Shown piece by piece: positions 1-11,900 of a stretch of 64,000 bases of DNA (position 1 is the stretch's first letter; every line of letters starts with the position of its first letter). Location: assembly GCF_000213175.1 (NCBI RefSeq), contig NW_009799101.1, positions 394,501-458,500 of the forward strand, in the 5' to 3' direction. The translations under genes and the position numbers were made by a program. This DNA is from Neurospora tetrasperma FGSC 2508 (taxonomy: Eukaryota > Ascomycota > Sordariomycetes > Sordariales > Sordariaceae). The notes under the pieces are model-generated. The model did no database searches. It saw only the letters and a program-made list of their open reading frames with translations, and was not told the origin of the DNA.

Positions 1-1002
1 GTGTCAGCAACGATCATGACGAGATGTCGTTTCCGACTAACTCCGCGACCGTTGCGCATGACATGGCCCAGACCCTCTGATCAACTACCCTGCATTGAGG
101 CTACGCTCGACAGCAAGGGTTTGGACATGGTTCGTCGGTCAGATTAGGTTTTGCGCACGTCCGTCCCTGACCTTGATGGTCGGGCAAGGGGTTCATCTGA
201 GATGTGTCTGTCGACATGTACCATTAGACACACGATTACTGACTTCATCTTTCCTCTTTGGGATCTACAGATATTCAACATATGATTCCTTTTCTTTGCC
301 AGAATCAAGTTCATTCTACGTTTCCACAACCGCCCGCCTCCTGATACACGACACTCCATTGTCGAGACACGGACGTGGTGGTACTTCTCCCCCAGTCTTG
401 TCTGGATCTACCAGTCTCCTCTAGCCTCGTCGAGGGTATCCCCCAGACATCTGTAACAAAGCTAAGAGTCCGTGGCTTGCCCCCACTGGTCTGCCCTACT
501 GGATGTTCCTATGTCCGAGACTCATGCAACAAATAGTGGACATCATTATCATTTTCCCCCTTCCCCCTCCCCCTCCATGGGCGGCTGCCTAGACCGTTTC
601 TTTTTTTTTTTCTATACTTATTTTCCAAGGCCCCTTCCCGGACCACTTCCACTTGTTTATCACTACGCTGTCGTGTGTGTGTCTCCCTTTCTTCTGCCTT
701 CGCTTCTTTTCTCCAGAGTAAACAGAGTCACTCCTTATTATCGACCAACAATATCAGCTGTTTACTTCATCTGTCATTTATTGAAAAAGGGTGGCTGGCT
801 TTCACTCCTTGGACCGTATAAGCTGGTTTCATTATACCGTCATTCACACACGACGTTTCCACCTAAAATCATTGCACAATTCCACTGTTGTTGCACCCTA
901 GGACCGGTCTCGCTTGATCAGTGCCAGTTGGAAGAGGACAACTTTCGATTCTTTACATACCACATTCATCAAGACACAACCGAGACGCGGCAGCAAGTCG
1001 GC
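1..1002. other. Intergenic and probable leader of the first gene
   Basis: No coding segment is recognisable. From about 540 onward the plus strand is pyrimidine-rich with a T run near 600-611, which fits a promoter and 5' leader for the Myb-like gene starting at 1003. The frame of that gene is open back to 472, but the upstream translation is low-complexity and unlike a protein. Confidence 0.5.
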
Positions 1003-2105
1003 ATGTCTCCCACCGTGGCTGTGATGACGGCACCCGTCTCCTTTGCCCCTACTACGGATACCATGGACCGCCGTGGCTATGGTATTACCAAGACCAAGAA
1101 GACAACCTCTACTGGTGGTGGACGGGCATGGAGCGAGGAGGAGGTATGTTGAAGTCTCTTGCGATCAAGTTTGATCAACATCTGACTGACTTGTCACAGG
1201 AAGCATATCTCATCAAAACTCGGATGCAAAAAATGCCCTACAAGCACATTGCTGCCCACCTGAAGAAGACGGAGCTTGCCTGCCGCCTGCACTTCCATCA
1301 GCTCAGCCATGGTAGCAACCGTCGGAAGCGCACATCTTCACTGTCTTCTCACGGTTCCAACCAGTCACCTCCCATGCGTGGTGCTGATGCATCACCGGTT
1401 CGTGAGCTTGATGCTGCGCCCAGCCGCTCGGTGTCGCCTTCAGGGTCAACGTTTTCCTACAGCTCCACCAGCCCAAACACTGTTCAGCTTCCTAGCATCA
1501 TGTCTACGACTAGCTCAACCAACACATCACCTCGTCTACCAGCTATTCTACCCAAGCCAGCCGCCATGAGCCTCGGCTTGCCTGCCATGTCTCGTTCTGC
1601 TAGCAGGTCTACATCCCCCGCATCATCACACGCCTACACGCCATCCCTGCATCCTCACAGTGTCACCTCTGGGTACCGATCCACACCGACCAGTTCTCAT
1701 GGATCGCTTCGTCTGGATTGTTCTGCCTTGCCACGGCTGCCTACTTCGGCGGCTACCCCAGTGGCCTTTTCTTCCAGCCAGCCCGTCGATATGAGCCGAC
1801 TTTCTGCAGTGTACAACGCACACCGGGCATCCTTCTGGGCCTCGGTAGCTGCTGACTATGGCAACGGAGTCAGCCCAACGGTGTTGGAGCAAGCATGGCG
1901 CAGAGGAAGCAATAGTGGTCAGACACCCGTCACTCCTGTTGGAAGTCCAGATGATCAGGTCTATACGCTCCCTCAAATCAAGCCTGACAAGACTAGGATC
2001 AGTGCCATTCTAGGCATCGATGCTAACCCCAGGAGTCCGCGGGAGCGGGAGATGGTGAGGAGGTTGGAGGAGGAGAGGTGTTCTCTTGGCATGGTTGGCG
2101 CATAA
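1003..2105 (+). CDS. SANT/Myb-like DNA-binding protein, serine-rich tail
   Basis: Two exons, 1003-1143 and 1200-2105, are joined by a 56-nt intron (GTATGT donor, CTGAC branch, CACAG acceptor) and give 348 residues. The intron falls inside the SANT/Myb-like helical domain: the first exon ends in GRAWSEEE and the second continues with EAYLIKTRMQK, MPYKHIAAHLKKTELACRLH and HQLSHGSNRRKR (about residues 40-95). The aromatic-acidic start and the basic end are typical of fungal Myb-like regulators. The rest is a Ser/Thr/Pro-rich, probably disordered tail ending in a charged segment (REREMVRRLEEER). A nuclear transcriptional role is inferred from the domain; targets are unknown. The start at 1003 is the first ATG that leaves a short plausible N-terminus; ATGs at 1024 and 1063 are alternatives. 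The single domain argues against a classical R2R3 activator. Confidence 0.85.
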
Positions 2106-5100
2106 TATCTTTGTTGGCCTCCTGACCCAGACAGGATATCTAAGTTTTCTTTTCTGTCATGTATGATTTGATGTTCTCTTGGTCTGGGATCAATCGGTTG
2201 TGATCAGGACGTATGGTTGGGCCTTTGTTCTTTTCTCTACTGTCGTTTCTCTTGGATTCTTTGGGAGTTTTGGGTTATCGTACCTAAGGGAACGGTAAAG
2301 GAACGGGTATGAAAGCATGACACTTGTACGAAAAGGAAACTAGCTGTGACTGCTCAACCTAGCTTTCACACACAGTTTTACGATGGAACATGTATCGGGC
2401 AGGTTATTGACGGAATATGGGCTGGCGTATATCGGTAAGGGAACGGCGGACAACTGAAAGGACATACATACTGTGTAGTAGCCAACTGAAGGCAAAAAGC
2501 GAATTCACCAATACTCGATCCATTCGTTTTTCCACCACTCCAAATCTTGATGGCTATGTTTAACCACGACAGTCACTCCTCACGGGTAAGCCATCCGAAG
2601 ACAGACATCCTTCGCTAAAAGCGACTCGAACTGCAGTTGTTGGCCCGAGATACGCAACCTGCATCACGCCATGTCCTGCGACGCACTGCGATGCATGCAC
2701 TGTGATGTAAATAGAGAAGAGACGGGCGGGCTAGATGTATGTATTGCGTTATCAGGCGTCAGATAACCGTCGATAGCCGATCACTGCCGATGTCTAGGAC
2801 TCGGATGAAGACGGAGAGGTCACGATCGAGTCCATCGATCGTAACTGGCATCGAGATATCTACATTGTTCAAGGACATTGTTAGCGATAGACCTAACCTG
2901 CGTGTAGGGCCGGGTAGCGAGAACAGGCCTACCTAAGCATTTAGGAATTTCCGGTAGTGGGCGGCAGCAGCAGCTGTTCGGCCTTATCTTCATCTTATCG
3001 CGCGTCGGCTGTAACGTCGAGTGCACACACACTGGGGTTCCGACCTCGGCGTCCCATTCCCGTCCCGTCAACCTGCACTCAAACGGTCCGTCCGCCAAGC
3101 CCAACTGCAACATCAACCACTGCAATGTCATTCAGACCTGCTCTTTCCTCTGTGTTGAAGTGATTCGTGCTGGGGGAAAGAACGTGAGCCGGATAAAGAA
3201 TGTTTCCTGCCAGCGACAGATTTTCAGATTTTGACCCTCATCCATTTCAGGTCTGATTTCCGACGAACGCGGGGTACAACGCACGCCGAGGCAAGTTCTG
3301 AGCCCACAACCAAGTGCCTCGACTCGTCTTCTTCCTCCGACTTCTTCTACATCCCGCCAGGTTCTCTTCATCTCGATCTTTTACATGGCAGCCCATACAT
3401 TCCGACAGTAATCGAGCATTGTTCACGGCGTGCTTATCTTTCTCTCTTTATGATTTAGAAACATATGGCGACTCATTGGCGTCACCATTTCGCCCGGCAA
3501 CAAACCTCGCGATGCATGCCGTCTCGACCAGTTCGAAAAGAAGCAAAAAAGATCCTTGCGACGTTGCAATGTTGCAAATCATGCAGAACCAGCTGTTGCC
3601 AAGTTGAGGTTTGGGTAACGCAGTCCCTTTGCCGGATTGCGGGACAACGTTCTGTGCGACAATGCCTCGACTTCGGCACCTTTTGATGTCCCGGCCAAAG
3701 GCACGTCCTGCCGTCGAGAACATCACATGCAATTAATTCTACGTCCTCAGATCGAACACGAAAAAGTCCTCCGACCAATCACAGGGAAATCCGAATCATC
3801 ATTTCTTTCTGAACCCATCAGTCTTCAAAGACTTCCCAGCGAGAAACACGACATGCGAATAGCGTCATGACCCGCCGACAATCACATGGGCTGATGTCGT
3901 CTTTGAAACTCCTGATAACAACCACCACCACTCCAGGCAGGTCAGGGTACAGCACCACAGACAATATGCAGCGCATCATTAGATCCCACCAGTTCCGCAC
4001 AAACATGTCTCCGGGTCCTACTCGAACTTGGACGAATCAACGATATGGCGTCTCACACATGTCACCACACAAAGGACGGACGGACGGGGTGGTGTAGACG
4101 GGAGCAGCCAACGAGTGGTTCTCATGCATATAACTAACTACACACTACACGCAGCGTAACCCAACGTTCGGACGCCGGACGGGTACACCCGCATAATAAG
4201 CGGCATACACTACACCACAGTTGCATCAGCCACCAACTTTTCCCACAATTGCGACATTGCTGATGCAGTTCCAGATCGCCTCTATTCTGCCATGCCATGC
4301 TAGCATGCGCTGCCATGTGGCCCCAAATAACTGCTTCTTCGTCGTTCAAGACCGCAAGTTTATCTCGACATTTCAACGGCGAACTTGTCAAAGAACAAGG
4401 ACGACGAACCGGATCGACATCAAGATCCCCGGCTGGCCATCCCTTGCTTGGAATCAGCATGCCTATCCCACCCAGTCCGAGGCCGAGGCGCCGCCAAATT
4501 TCGGTCCAATCCGGACGCCCCTGGACAATGGATGGACCACGGCCAACGGCGGCGGTATCTCGCTGGATATATGCCGTTCCATCTGGTCGATCGCTGTTCC
4601 CGTGCCTCGCCCAGAAGACTTCTACCGGTTTTCTTCTAAACATGTGAATGACGGCCCAGAATTCTAAACTGCAATCAGAGTCCTCTTGGCAGGTCTGCCG
4701 TTCCCAGTAGCCGATGGTCCGGATGGTTGGTCTCAACTGTTGGTCCTATGTGATGGTTCCCGAGTGGCCTATCTGCCGTTCGTCGATAACGCATCTATGG
4801 TAGGGTTCCACACGGTTTGTTGGTCCCATCATCCAAGGGTGTCGTTCATTCAGTTCATACTTCCATTGCCCTTTTTATGTTTCCGGGGCCAAGTACTTGA
4901 AGCTTGAACTCACGCCAAGGTCGGCCCGTTGGCCACTAGGAATACATATGTACGGACCAGTGAATGGGTTCTCCTTGTAGCGATGGTTAACAATACCCGG
5001 ATCTCTTGACCCCCAAGGTATCTTGCAGCAGCACTAGCACCTCCCTCTTTTTCGGGGGTCAGGAGTGGGCCGTTTGGGTGCCCTCTATCGGACCGTGATC

Positions 5101-5315
5101 GGCGGCCGGCCTTCAACTCTGTGGTCTTCTCGAATCCTGCCTGCCCTGTCCCAGACTGCATGGCAAAGCATGGTCTGTCGAAGATGGAACCGCTAGCACG
5201 CCCGCCTAACGGTGGAGACTGGAGAGTCCTCCACAGGAGCCGTTTTGACCAATTATCATTCTGAGAATTGGCCTGACAGCCCAAGTTTCCTATCTCGCCT
5301 AGTGTACATAGTGTA

Positions 5316-5556
5316 CAGTCCAGTATGTACTGGTTTGTTTGTTAGCTCAAGACCTCGTATCAACTTTCCTGTGTGTTTTCATAGCTAACGGACACATGAC
5401 ATTACTTTAGATACGCTATTTCTGTCACATTAAATTCTGCTAATGGCTTTTGTCATTTGTGCTTAACCCTCTCGATTTGTCCTCACAAGGGTTGGGGCTA
5501 CTCGGGATAGATTTTGTCTCGTGTACCAAGCTAACAAATAAAGCAGCATCGGACTG
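5316..5556. mobile_element. MITE-like element, copy 1
   Basis: A 241-bp non-coding element with terminal inverted repeats of about 30 bp. The left end begins CAGTCCAGTATGTACTGG and runs into GTTTGTTTGTTAGCT; the right end contains ACCAAGCTAACAAATAAAGC and closes with CGGACTG, the imperfect inverse. The left flank is TA and the right flank CA, compatible with a decayed TA target duplication of the Tc1/mariner type. Copies 2 and 3 share the same ends at 48599 and 48900. Differences between copies are largely transitions, as expected from RIP. There is no coding capacity, so it would be non-autonomous. Confidence 0.7.
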
Positions 5557-5906
5557 CAGAGGTAGTCTAGAGCTTGGTCCCCAGCACCCGCGGTTTTACC
5601 GTTGCGTGGTACCTCCCAACCATATCAACCCAACTGAAAAGTAACCAGATGGAAATGGAGCACCGAGCATGCAAGTTGTTCAACCGGCGTGCTGTTTGGG
5701 AGTTCGGACCATCAAAGAATGAGCAAATTGACTCCATGTCACTCCTTGCTAGTGCTCGGTGACATGTGCCGCAAAGTGTAGTGTTTAGTGTCTGTGTGCA
5801 TGTGTAATGTGTCATAGCAGAAAAGCGCGTTGTTCCAAGTCCCTCATCCCGTCCTAACTACTTGAATAATCTCGACCCAATAATGCCTGCCTAGTTTTAC
5901 TCTCCA

Positions 5907-5916
5907 TATATAAATA
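5907..5916 (+). promoter_or_regulatory. TATA-like box, distal
   Basis: TATATAAATA lies about 520 bases upstream of the dehydratase ATG. It could serve a long-leader transcript. Its role is inferred from position only. Confidence 0.25.
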
Positions 5917-6175
5917 AACCGTTTGAGCCCGGCCGGTTGGCGTCATGCAAAGTCCAGTTACTTTCAGCCCCCCTCTTCAGTTTGCAGGAAAGTTTCGATG
6001 AAACGCTGGACCAGCACTTCATCCTGATTTCCACCACGGCTGGAATTCGATTCCCGTTTGTTGCCTTTCACCATCCAATCCATTCATTCACTGTTAGTAC
6101 TGCCATTTACACGAATCTTGGATACGTACCCGCCGCCGCCTGGCCAGTTGGATTTTTGGACCAGGGAAGTTTTGA

Positions 6176-6183
6176 TATAAAAG
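6176..6183 (+). promoter_or_regulatory. TATA box of the dehydratase gene
   Basis: TATAAAAG lies 249 bases upstream of the ATG at 6432 and is followed by a pyrimidine-rich leader. This is a textbook TATA sequence at a plausible distance; the transcription start itself cannot be seen. Confidence 0.45.
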
Positions 6184-6431
6184 GACTTCATTGCCACTCT
6201 TCCCCCGAAGCGGTTTTCTCGAAAACAAGCAACCCCACCGAGCTGATCTACTAGACTAGTTCTTTGTCTGCCTCGACACTTTTTTTTTCCGACTTTGCAA
6301 CAGCTTGTGCTTCCTCTTTTCAGCAGCCGAGGCACAAGCTTAGATACCCTTTGTCGACGACAACCCGACCAAATTCATCTCAGAACGCGCCTCAGGTATC
6401 CGCCAACTCCGGCCTCAAATATAGATCAACA

Positions 6432-8988
6432 ATGGCTTCCAACCAAGATAATAAGGCTGTCGCCCCCGACGCCGCCGTTCCCGCCGGCCAGTCCACCACC
6501 ACAACCACCAACGACAACAACAGCGAGCGCAACTTGCCCAAGGAGGGCGAATACATCCAATGGCGTACTCTCCCAGCTGGCAATCCCGACCAGTTGAACC
6601 GCTGGTCGCACTTCTTGACTCGTGAGCATGAGTTTCCTGGAGCTCAGGTAAGTGATGAAGCTATTACCATTGCCATCATTCGCTCTTGATGCTACCTACC
6701 TACCTACCCTCACGTCACGTCATGACATGACATGACAAATTCCGCTGCTTTCACCCTTATTCTTTCACTGCCGAGCTTGATTAAGCGGATCCCACACACA
6801 CTACACACATACACACACATACCCAACACCTCGGGTTCAAAATTGGGGTTTCGTTCGGCAAAAGGATCCCGAGCCCCGTCCGTCACTCGCTTCGTCATTC
6901 ATATGCCTTATCTGGATGGATGGATGGGGGATGCGGAGATGTCGTTCATGAGGGGTAGGTAGCTCGGGGCTGCTGTGGGGTACCATAGTAGCTTTTGCAT
7001 GGGGATACATTCCTACATGGACAGTGATATGGGTCCCCCCCCTGACGACGATCATGAATTACATACAACGGGTTGTACCAAAGCAGCAGAAGCTCGGAAT
7101 AACTAACTAACATGACAATTACTCAACCATGTAGGCCATGCTCTACGGCGCCGGTGTCCCGAATAAGGACATGATGAAGAAGGCGCCGCATGTCGGCATT
7201 GCGACGGTCTGGTGGGAAGGCAACCCCTGCAAGTGAGTTTGTACCTACCCAAAGGGATGAATGAGATGATATATGATGAGTGGGTGAGGGTTGAGGACTA
7301 ACATGGCTATAGCACCCATTTGCTGGATCTTGGCCAGAAGGTCAAGAAGGCCGTTGAGCGCGAGAAGATGCTCGCGTGGCAGTTCAACACCATTGGTGTC
7401 TCGGATGGTATCACCATGGGCGGAGAGGGTGAGTTTTGTTACCTCTATGCCTCCATGATAGGTGATATGAGATCAATGCTAAACATCACAACCAGGCATG
7501 CGCTACTCGCTTCAGTCACGCGAGATCATCGCCGACTCCATTGAGACCGTCACCTGCGCTCAGCATCACGATGCCAACATCTCCATTCCCGGCTGCGACA
7601 AGAACATGCCCGGCGTCATCATGGCCGCGGCCCGCCACAACCGCCCCTTCGTCATGATCTACGGCGGCACCATGCGCGGCGGCCACTCCGAACTCCTCGA
7701 CCGCCCCATCAACATCGTCACCTGCTACGAGGCTTCCGGCGCTTATACGTACGGCCGTCTCAAGCCCGCGTGCCCCAACAGCACCGCCACCCCCTCAGAC
7801 GTCATGGACGACATCGAGCAGCACGCCTGCCCCGGCGCCGGCGCCTGCGGCGGCATGTACACCGCCAATACCATGGCGACCGCCATCGAAGCCATGGGCC
7901 TCACCGCGCCGGGGTCCTCCTCGTTCCCTGCGTCTTCGCCCGAAAAGTTCCGCGAGTGCGAAAAAGCCGCCGAGTACATCAAGATCTGCATGGAGCAGGA
8001 CATTCGCCCGCGCGACCTCTTGACCAAGGCCGCGTTCGAGAACGCCCTCGTGCTCACCATGATCCTCGGCGGTTCTACCAATGGCGTCCTGCACTACCTC
8101 GCCATGGCCAACTCGGCCGACGTCGACTTGACGCTGGACGACATCAACCGCGTCTCGGCCAAGACGCCCTTTTTGGCTGACATGGCCCCCTCGGGCCGCT
8201 ACTACATGGAAGACCTGTACAAAGTCGGCGGCACCCCCGCGGTCCTCAAGATGCTCATCGCCGCCGGTTATATCGATGGCACCATCCCCACCATCACCGG
8301 CAAGTCTTTGGCGGAAAACGTATCCGACTGGCCTAGTCTCGACCCCGATCAAAAAATCATTCGTCCTTTAAACAACCCCATCAAGTCCCAGGGACATATC
8401 CGTGTCTTGTACGGAAACTTTTCTCCCGGAGGCGCTGTCGCCAAGATCACAGGCAAGGAAGGCCTCTCCTTCACGGGAAAAGCCCGTTGTTTCAACAAGG
8501 AATTCGAGCTCGACGCCGCCTTGAAAAACTCGCAGATTACCGTCGAGCAAGGAAACCAGGTCCTGATCGTCCGGTACGAAGGACCGAAAGGCGGGCCAGG
8601 TATGCCAGAGCAACTGAAGGCTTCAGCGGCGATCATGGGCGCGGGCCTGACGAATGTCGCGCTGGTGACGGATGGTCGGTACTCTGGTGCTTCGCATGGG
8701 TTTATTGTGGGCCATGTGGTGCCCGAGGCGGCGACGGGGGGGCCGATTGCGCTGGTGAAAGACGGGGATTTGATTACCATTGATGCGGTTAGGAACCGGA
8801 TTGATGTCATTAGGACTGTCGAGGGGGTGGAGGGCGAGGAAGAGATTGCGAAAGTGTTGGAGGAGAGGAAGAAGGGGTGGAAGGCGCCGGTGATGAAGCC
8901 GACGAGGGGGGCGTTGGCCAAGTATGCGAGGTTGGTGGGGGATGCGTCGCATGGGGCTGTTACTGATTTGGGTGGGGATGCGTACTAA
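6432..8988 (+). CDS. Dihydroxy-acid dehydratase (IlvD/Edd family)
   Basis: Four exons (6432-6647, 7135-7232, 7313-7428, 7496-8988) encode 640 residues. Family enzymes use an Fe-S cluster to dehydrate 2,3-dihydroxy acids, the penultimate step of valine and isoleucine synthesis. The three cluster cysteines are visible: C104 in EGNPCN, C177 in PGCDKNMPG (with the Mg-binding lysine K179) and C261 in [14 protein letters not shown]. The segment [19 protein letters not shown] and the C-terminal [10 protein letters not shown] are also diagnostic. The segment before the second cysteine ([13 protein letters not shown]) differs from the usual mitochondrial Ilv3 version, so this may be one of the fungal paralogues rather than the main biosynthetic enzyme. 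From the ATG there is no arginine-rich mitochondrial presequence. Intron 1 is unusually long (487 nt); the others are 80 and 67 nt. Function is firm at family level; the exact substrate is less certain. Confidence 0.93.
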
Positions 8989-11900
8989 GTCTAGAGGGCA
9001 TACTTAGATGGCGGACGGCGGCGGCTTCCTACTCTACGACGTGGGCGGATAAAGAATGGTTTTTTTTTTTTTTTTCGAGAGAGAGAGAGAGACTCATATA
9101 AATGGTAGCATTTCGCTTTGCTTTGCCTTAGCTTTGGGCCTTGTTTTTTCTTTCTTCCTGCTTGCTTGCATTTGTTCGGCTCCATGCAGTGGCGTCCAGG
9201 AGAAGGTCTTTGTCTTTATACATAGTGGCAAGGAAAAAGAAGAAGAAGAAGAAGGGGAGGAAAGAAGGAAATGAAAAAAGAGGACATTAGACAGATTACA
9301 CATAGATGGAAATTCGCTTTTGTTTCTGTTGACTATGTAGGGTACTACCCATGGGTACTATCTATTTCCCGGGTGACATAGAGGTGTTCTCTGGGATGTA
9401 GTGATGTGTGAGTAGTGAAATCATATCATATCAACGTCCACGATGTTCCTCGAAAATACCAGTCGCCGTGACTGCCCGACATACTACCAAAGATAAGTAG
9501 GCAACAAGTGATGTTTAAAGATGATAGAAAAGGAATAAGGGGGCAGATTCATGTTCATCCAGCCAGCCTCTCTCGGTGTTTATAGTCAGCCAAGTTCGTT
9601 TACTTGATGCCTGTCACAGACTAACTAACCGTTGACTACTTGAATAGTGTACAACAAGCACACTTGAGGTCTTCTAATGCATTGTGCACAAAACTCGTGC
9701 GTGTCTTGTTTGTGAACATCGGAATGTTCATGTCAAGACAGGTAGGTCAGTGAGATGTAGGTAGGCATGCAGTCGTTATTCTCCAAACACGATGAGATGA
9801 GGTCGTTGAGGCTCAGGGATACTTGATGAACTGGCTAACATGTACCGTATGGACCTGGATGGATGGATGGATACACCAAAAGCCGTTACCGACCTTGGCA
9901 TTCAAAGTTGAACCTTCAGTTTGATTGATGGGACAGGGGAGAAATTGCACAGTGTAGGTCTCTGCTACATGTACATTGCTATACTCTCCATTAGCCCGCC
10001 GTGTCGATGAGGGTACCTAAGGAACTTCAGCAGGCACACAATTAATGACCAGGGTTAGTGGGGACGACTTGGACGCGGGGAAGATCCAAAAGTCGTGGGT
10101 AGGGTTAGATGAGCGTTTGACTTTCCACGGTCTTGGTACCGGTACTTTGTCATGAGCTGGTGTTGTCACCGACTTCGGGACACCCTTCACTCATCCTATT
10201 TATTTCTCTGCTGTATCGGTCATGAACTCGGCTGTGAGGCTAGCTTGTCGCTACTTAACGCCCACTGCCCTGACGTCCATTACCGCCAATGTCAGTTCCA
10301 GCCCTGCTTGTGAGCAGTTCCTTGAGTTCAAGAGGACTCGGCTATGTACTCTGGTCTGAGGTAGCCGGGTTGTACGTTTTGTCTTAGTTTTGGTAAAAAG
10401 ATGTGTGTGTCTCTATCAATTCCTCTGAGATGTGGCGCTTGTAAAACAGAAGGCAAGTTGAAGGTGTTCGACGGTCTCTGATCTTCTGTCGTTGAAACAG
10501 TTTATGACAGACAGCTGCGATGCCGACATAAACTCCGGCTCGAAGCCGGCTCTTGGTACGCAAGTACATGGCTGGATTGGGGTTCCCGTAATTGATGAGT
10601 GATCATGCAATAGCATGTGATGGGGCTTGGGTTGTATCAGCCATGTTGAGGGTCCATATAAAAGTCGATAGTCGATATGGTGACACGCAAGAGCTGCATG
10701 TAGTGACAGTAGTGTAGTGAGAGTGCATCGTAACACCAAGCTTTTGGGCGACGGACGGTTATGATTTGTCTGATAAAGGGAACTCGAGATGGATCGAGAT
10801 GGAATGATGGAGGTTGGGTTCATCCAAAGCTGACATGGCAATGTTTCTCTTGTTGGACTTTTTTCTGACGGGTCGTCATGAAATTGACAGGACGATGAAC
10901 GGAAGGAGGTTCAATTCGACTTGAGGAGTATGTAGGAGCAGCTTTTGGTGGCTGGTGGAGTACAAGGTGCAGGCTGCTTGTTTTAGCTCAGACTCAAACC
11001 CACAACAGCAGTGACTTGTATGCACCATCGCCAGAGGTAGAGAGGAAGTACCGGTCGGAAGAGGTACTGCCAAGTACACTACGCGGGTCAGATGTAGCGT
11101 TTGGGGTCATTGTCGCGCGACCTTCAGCAGCACATGTCTTGAGTTGGGGTTGATGAAAGGAAACGAGGAATACCGTACAGACCTCATGGCGAAAACCTTC
11201 AGTTCGTTGTCGACATTCTCTTCAACTTTATTGCGCTCTTCCCTCCGCCTTGATGGCCCTTCCTTTTCCTTCCTCGAAAACTCTCAGCTCAACGCTGCGA
11301 CTTCCTTCACTTCCTCTTGGCTGCCATTGTCTGAATGCACAGATCTGCAGAATGGCCTGTGCGCGGTCTTGTGCAAAGGTACGTACCGAGGGAGGGGTGG
11401 ATGAGGGGTCCAGTTCATCCCTGGCGTCGGTCCATGGAATCAGATTTGATCATCTCGAAACATCCATGAATTCTCAATCTTCCTATATTCAACCCAGAGA
11501 CTCCGTTTTCGTGAGGCTGCCAAGACGAAAGTGCGAGGTAGCATTCAAGATATCGATATCAGTGACGCGAGAATGCGATGCGATGAATCGAGACATTTCG
11601 CCGGCTCAGCTGGGAATCGTGGCTTGGACAAGGAAACTGGGCCAATCATGGGGACGCCCAAGCCTTGCCTTCGTAATCCAAAAATCCTGAAATGTTGATG
11701 TTACGGCTTCAGAGTCAATACACGTAACCATTTTCCATTCACTGAACATCTCCAAGGACTCATGGTTTGACTAGTTATTTAACTTTTTCCGTCTGATCTG
11801 GCGCCATCCATTGACTATTGCATTGCGTTACCGACGACGGGCACTTGTTTTGTTCGACCAGCGACCAACAAGGCTCAAAGGCTGCACAGTTCCGCGTGCG

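Larger units (their letters stand above)
2106..6431. other. Intergenic region, 4.3 kb, with one MITE-like insertion
   Basis: No convincing gene: open frames are short, lack recognisable domains and overlap on both strands. It holds the small inverted-repeat element at 5316-5556 and two TATA-like sites before the dehydratase gene. The last 200 bases are pyrimidine-rich, as expected for a fungal leader. Confidence 0.5.

Noticed and set aside
10500-10580. tRNA-like arm (GCTCGAAGCCGGC)
   Set aside because: No cloverleaf, A box or anticodon arm could be built around it.
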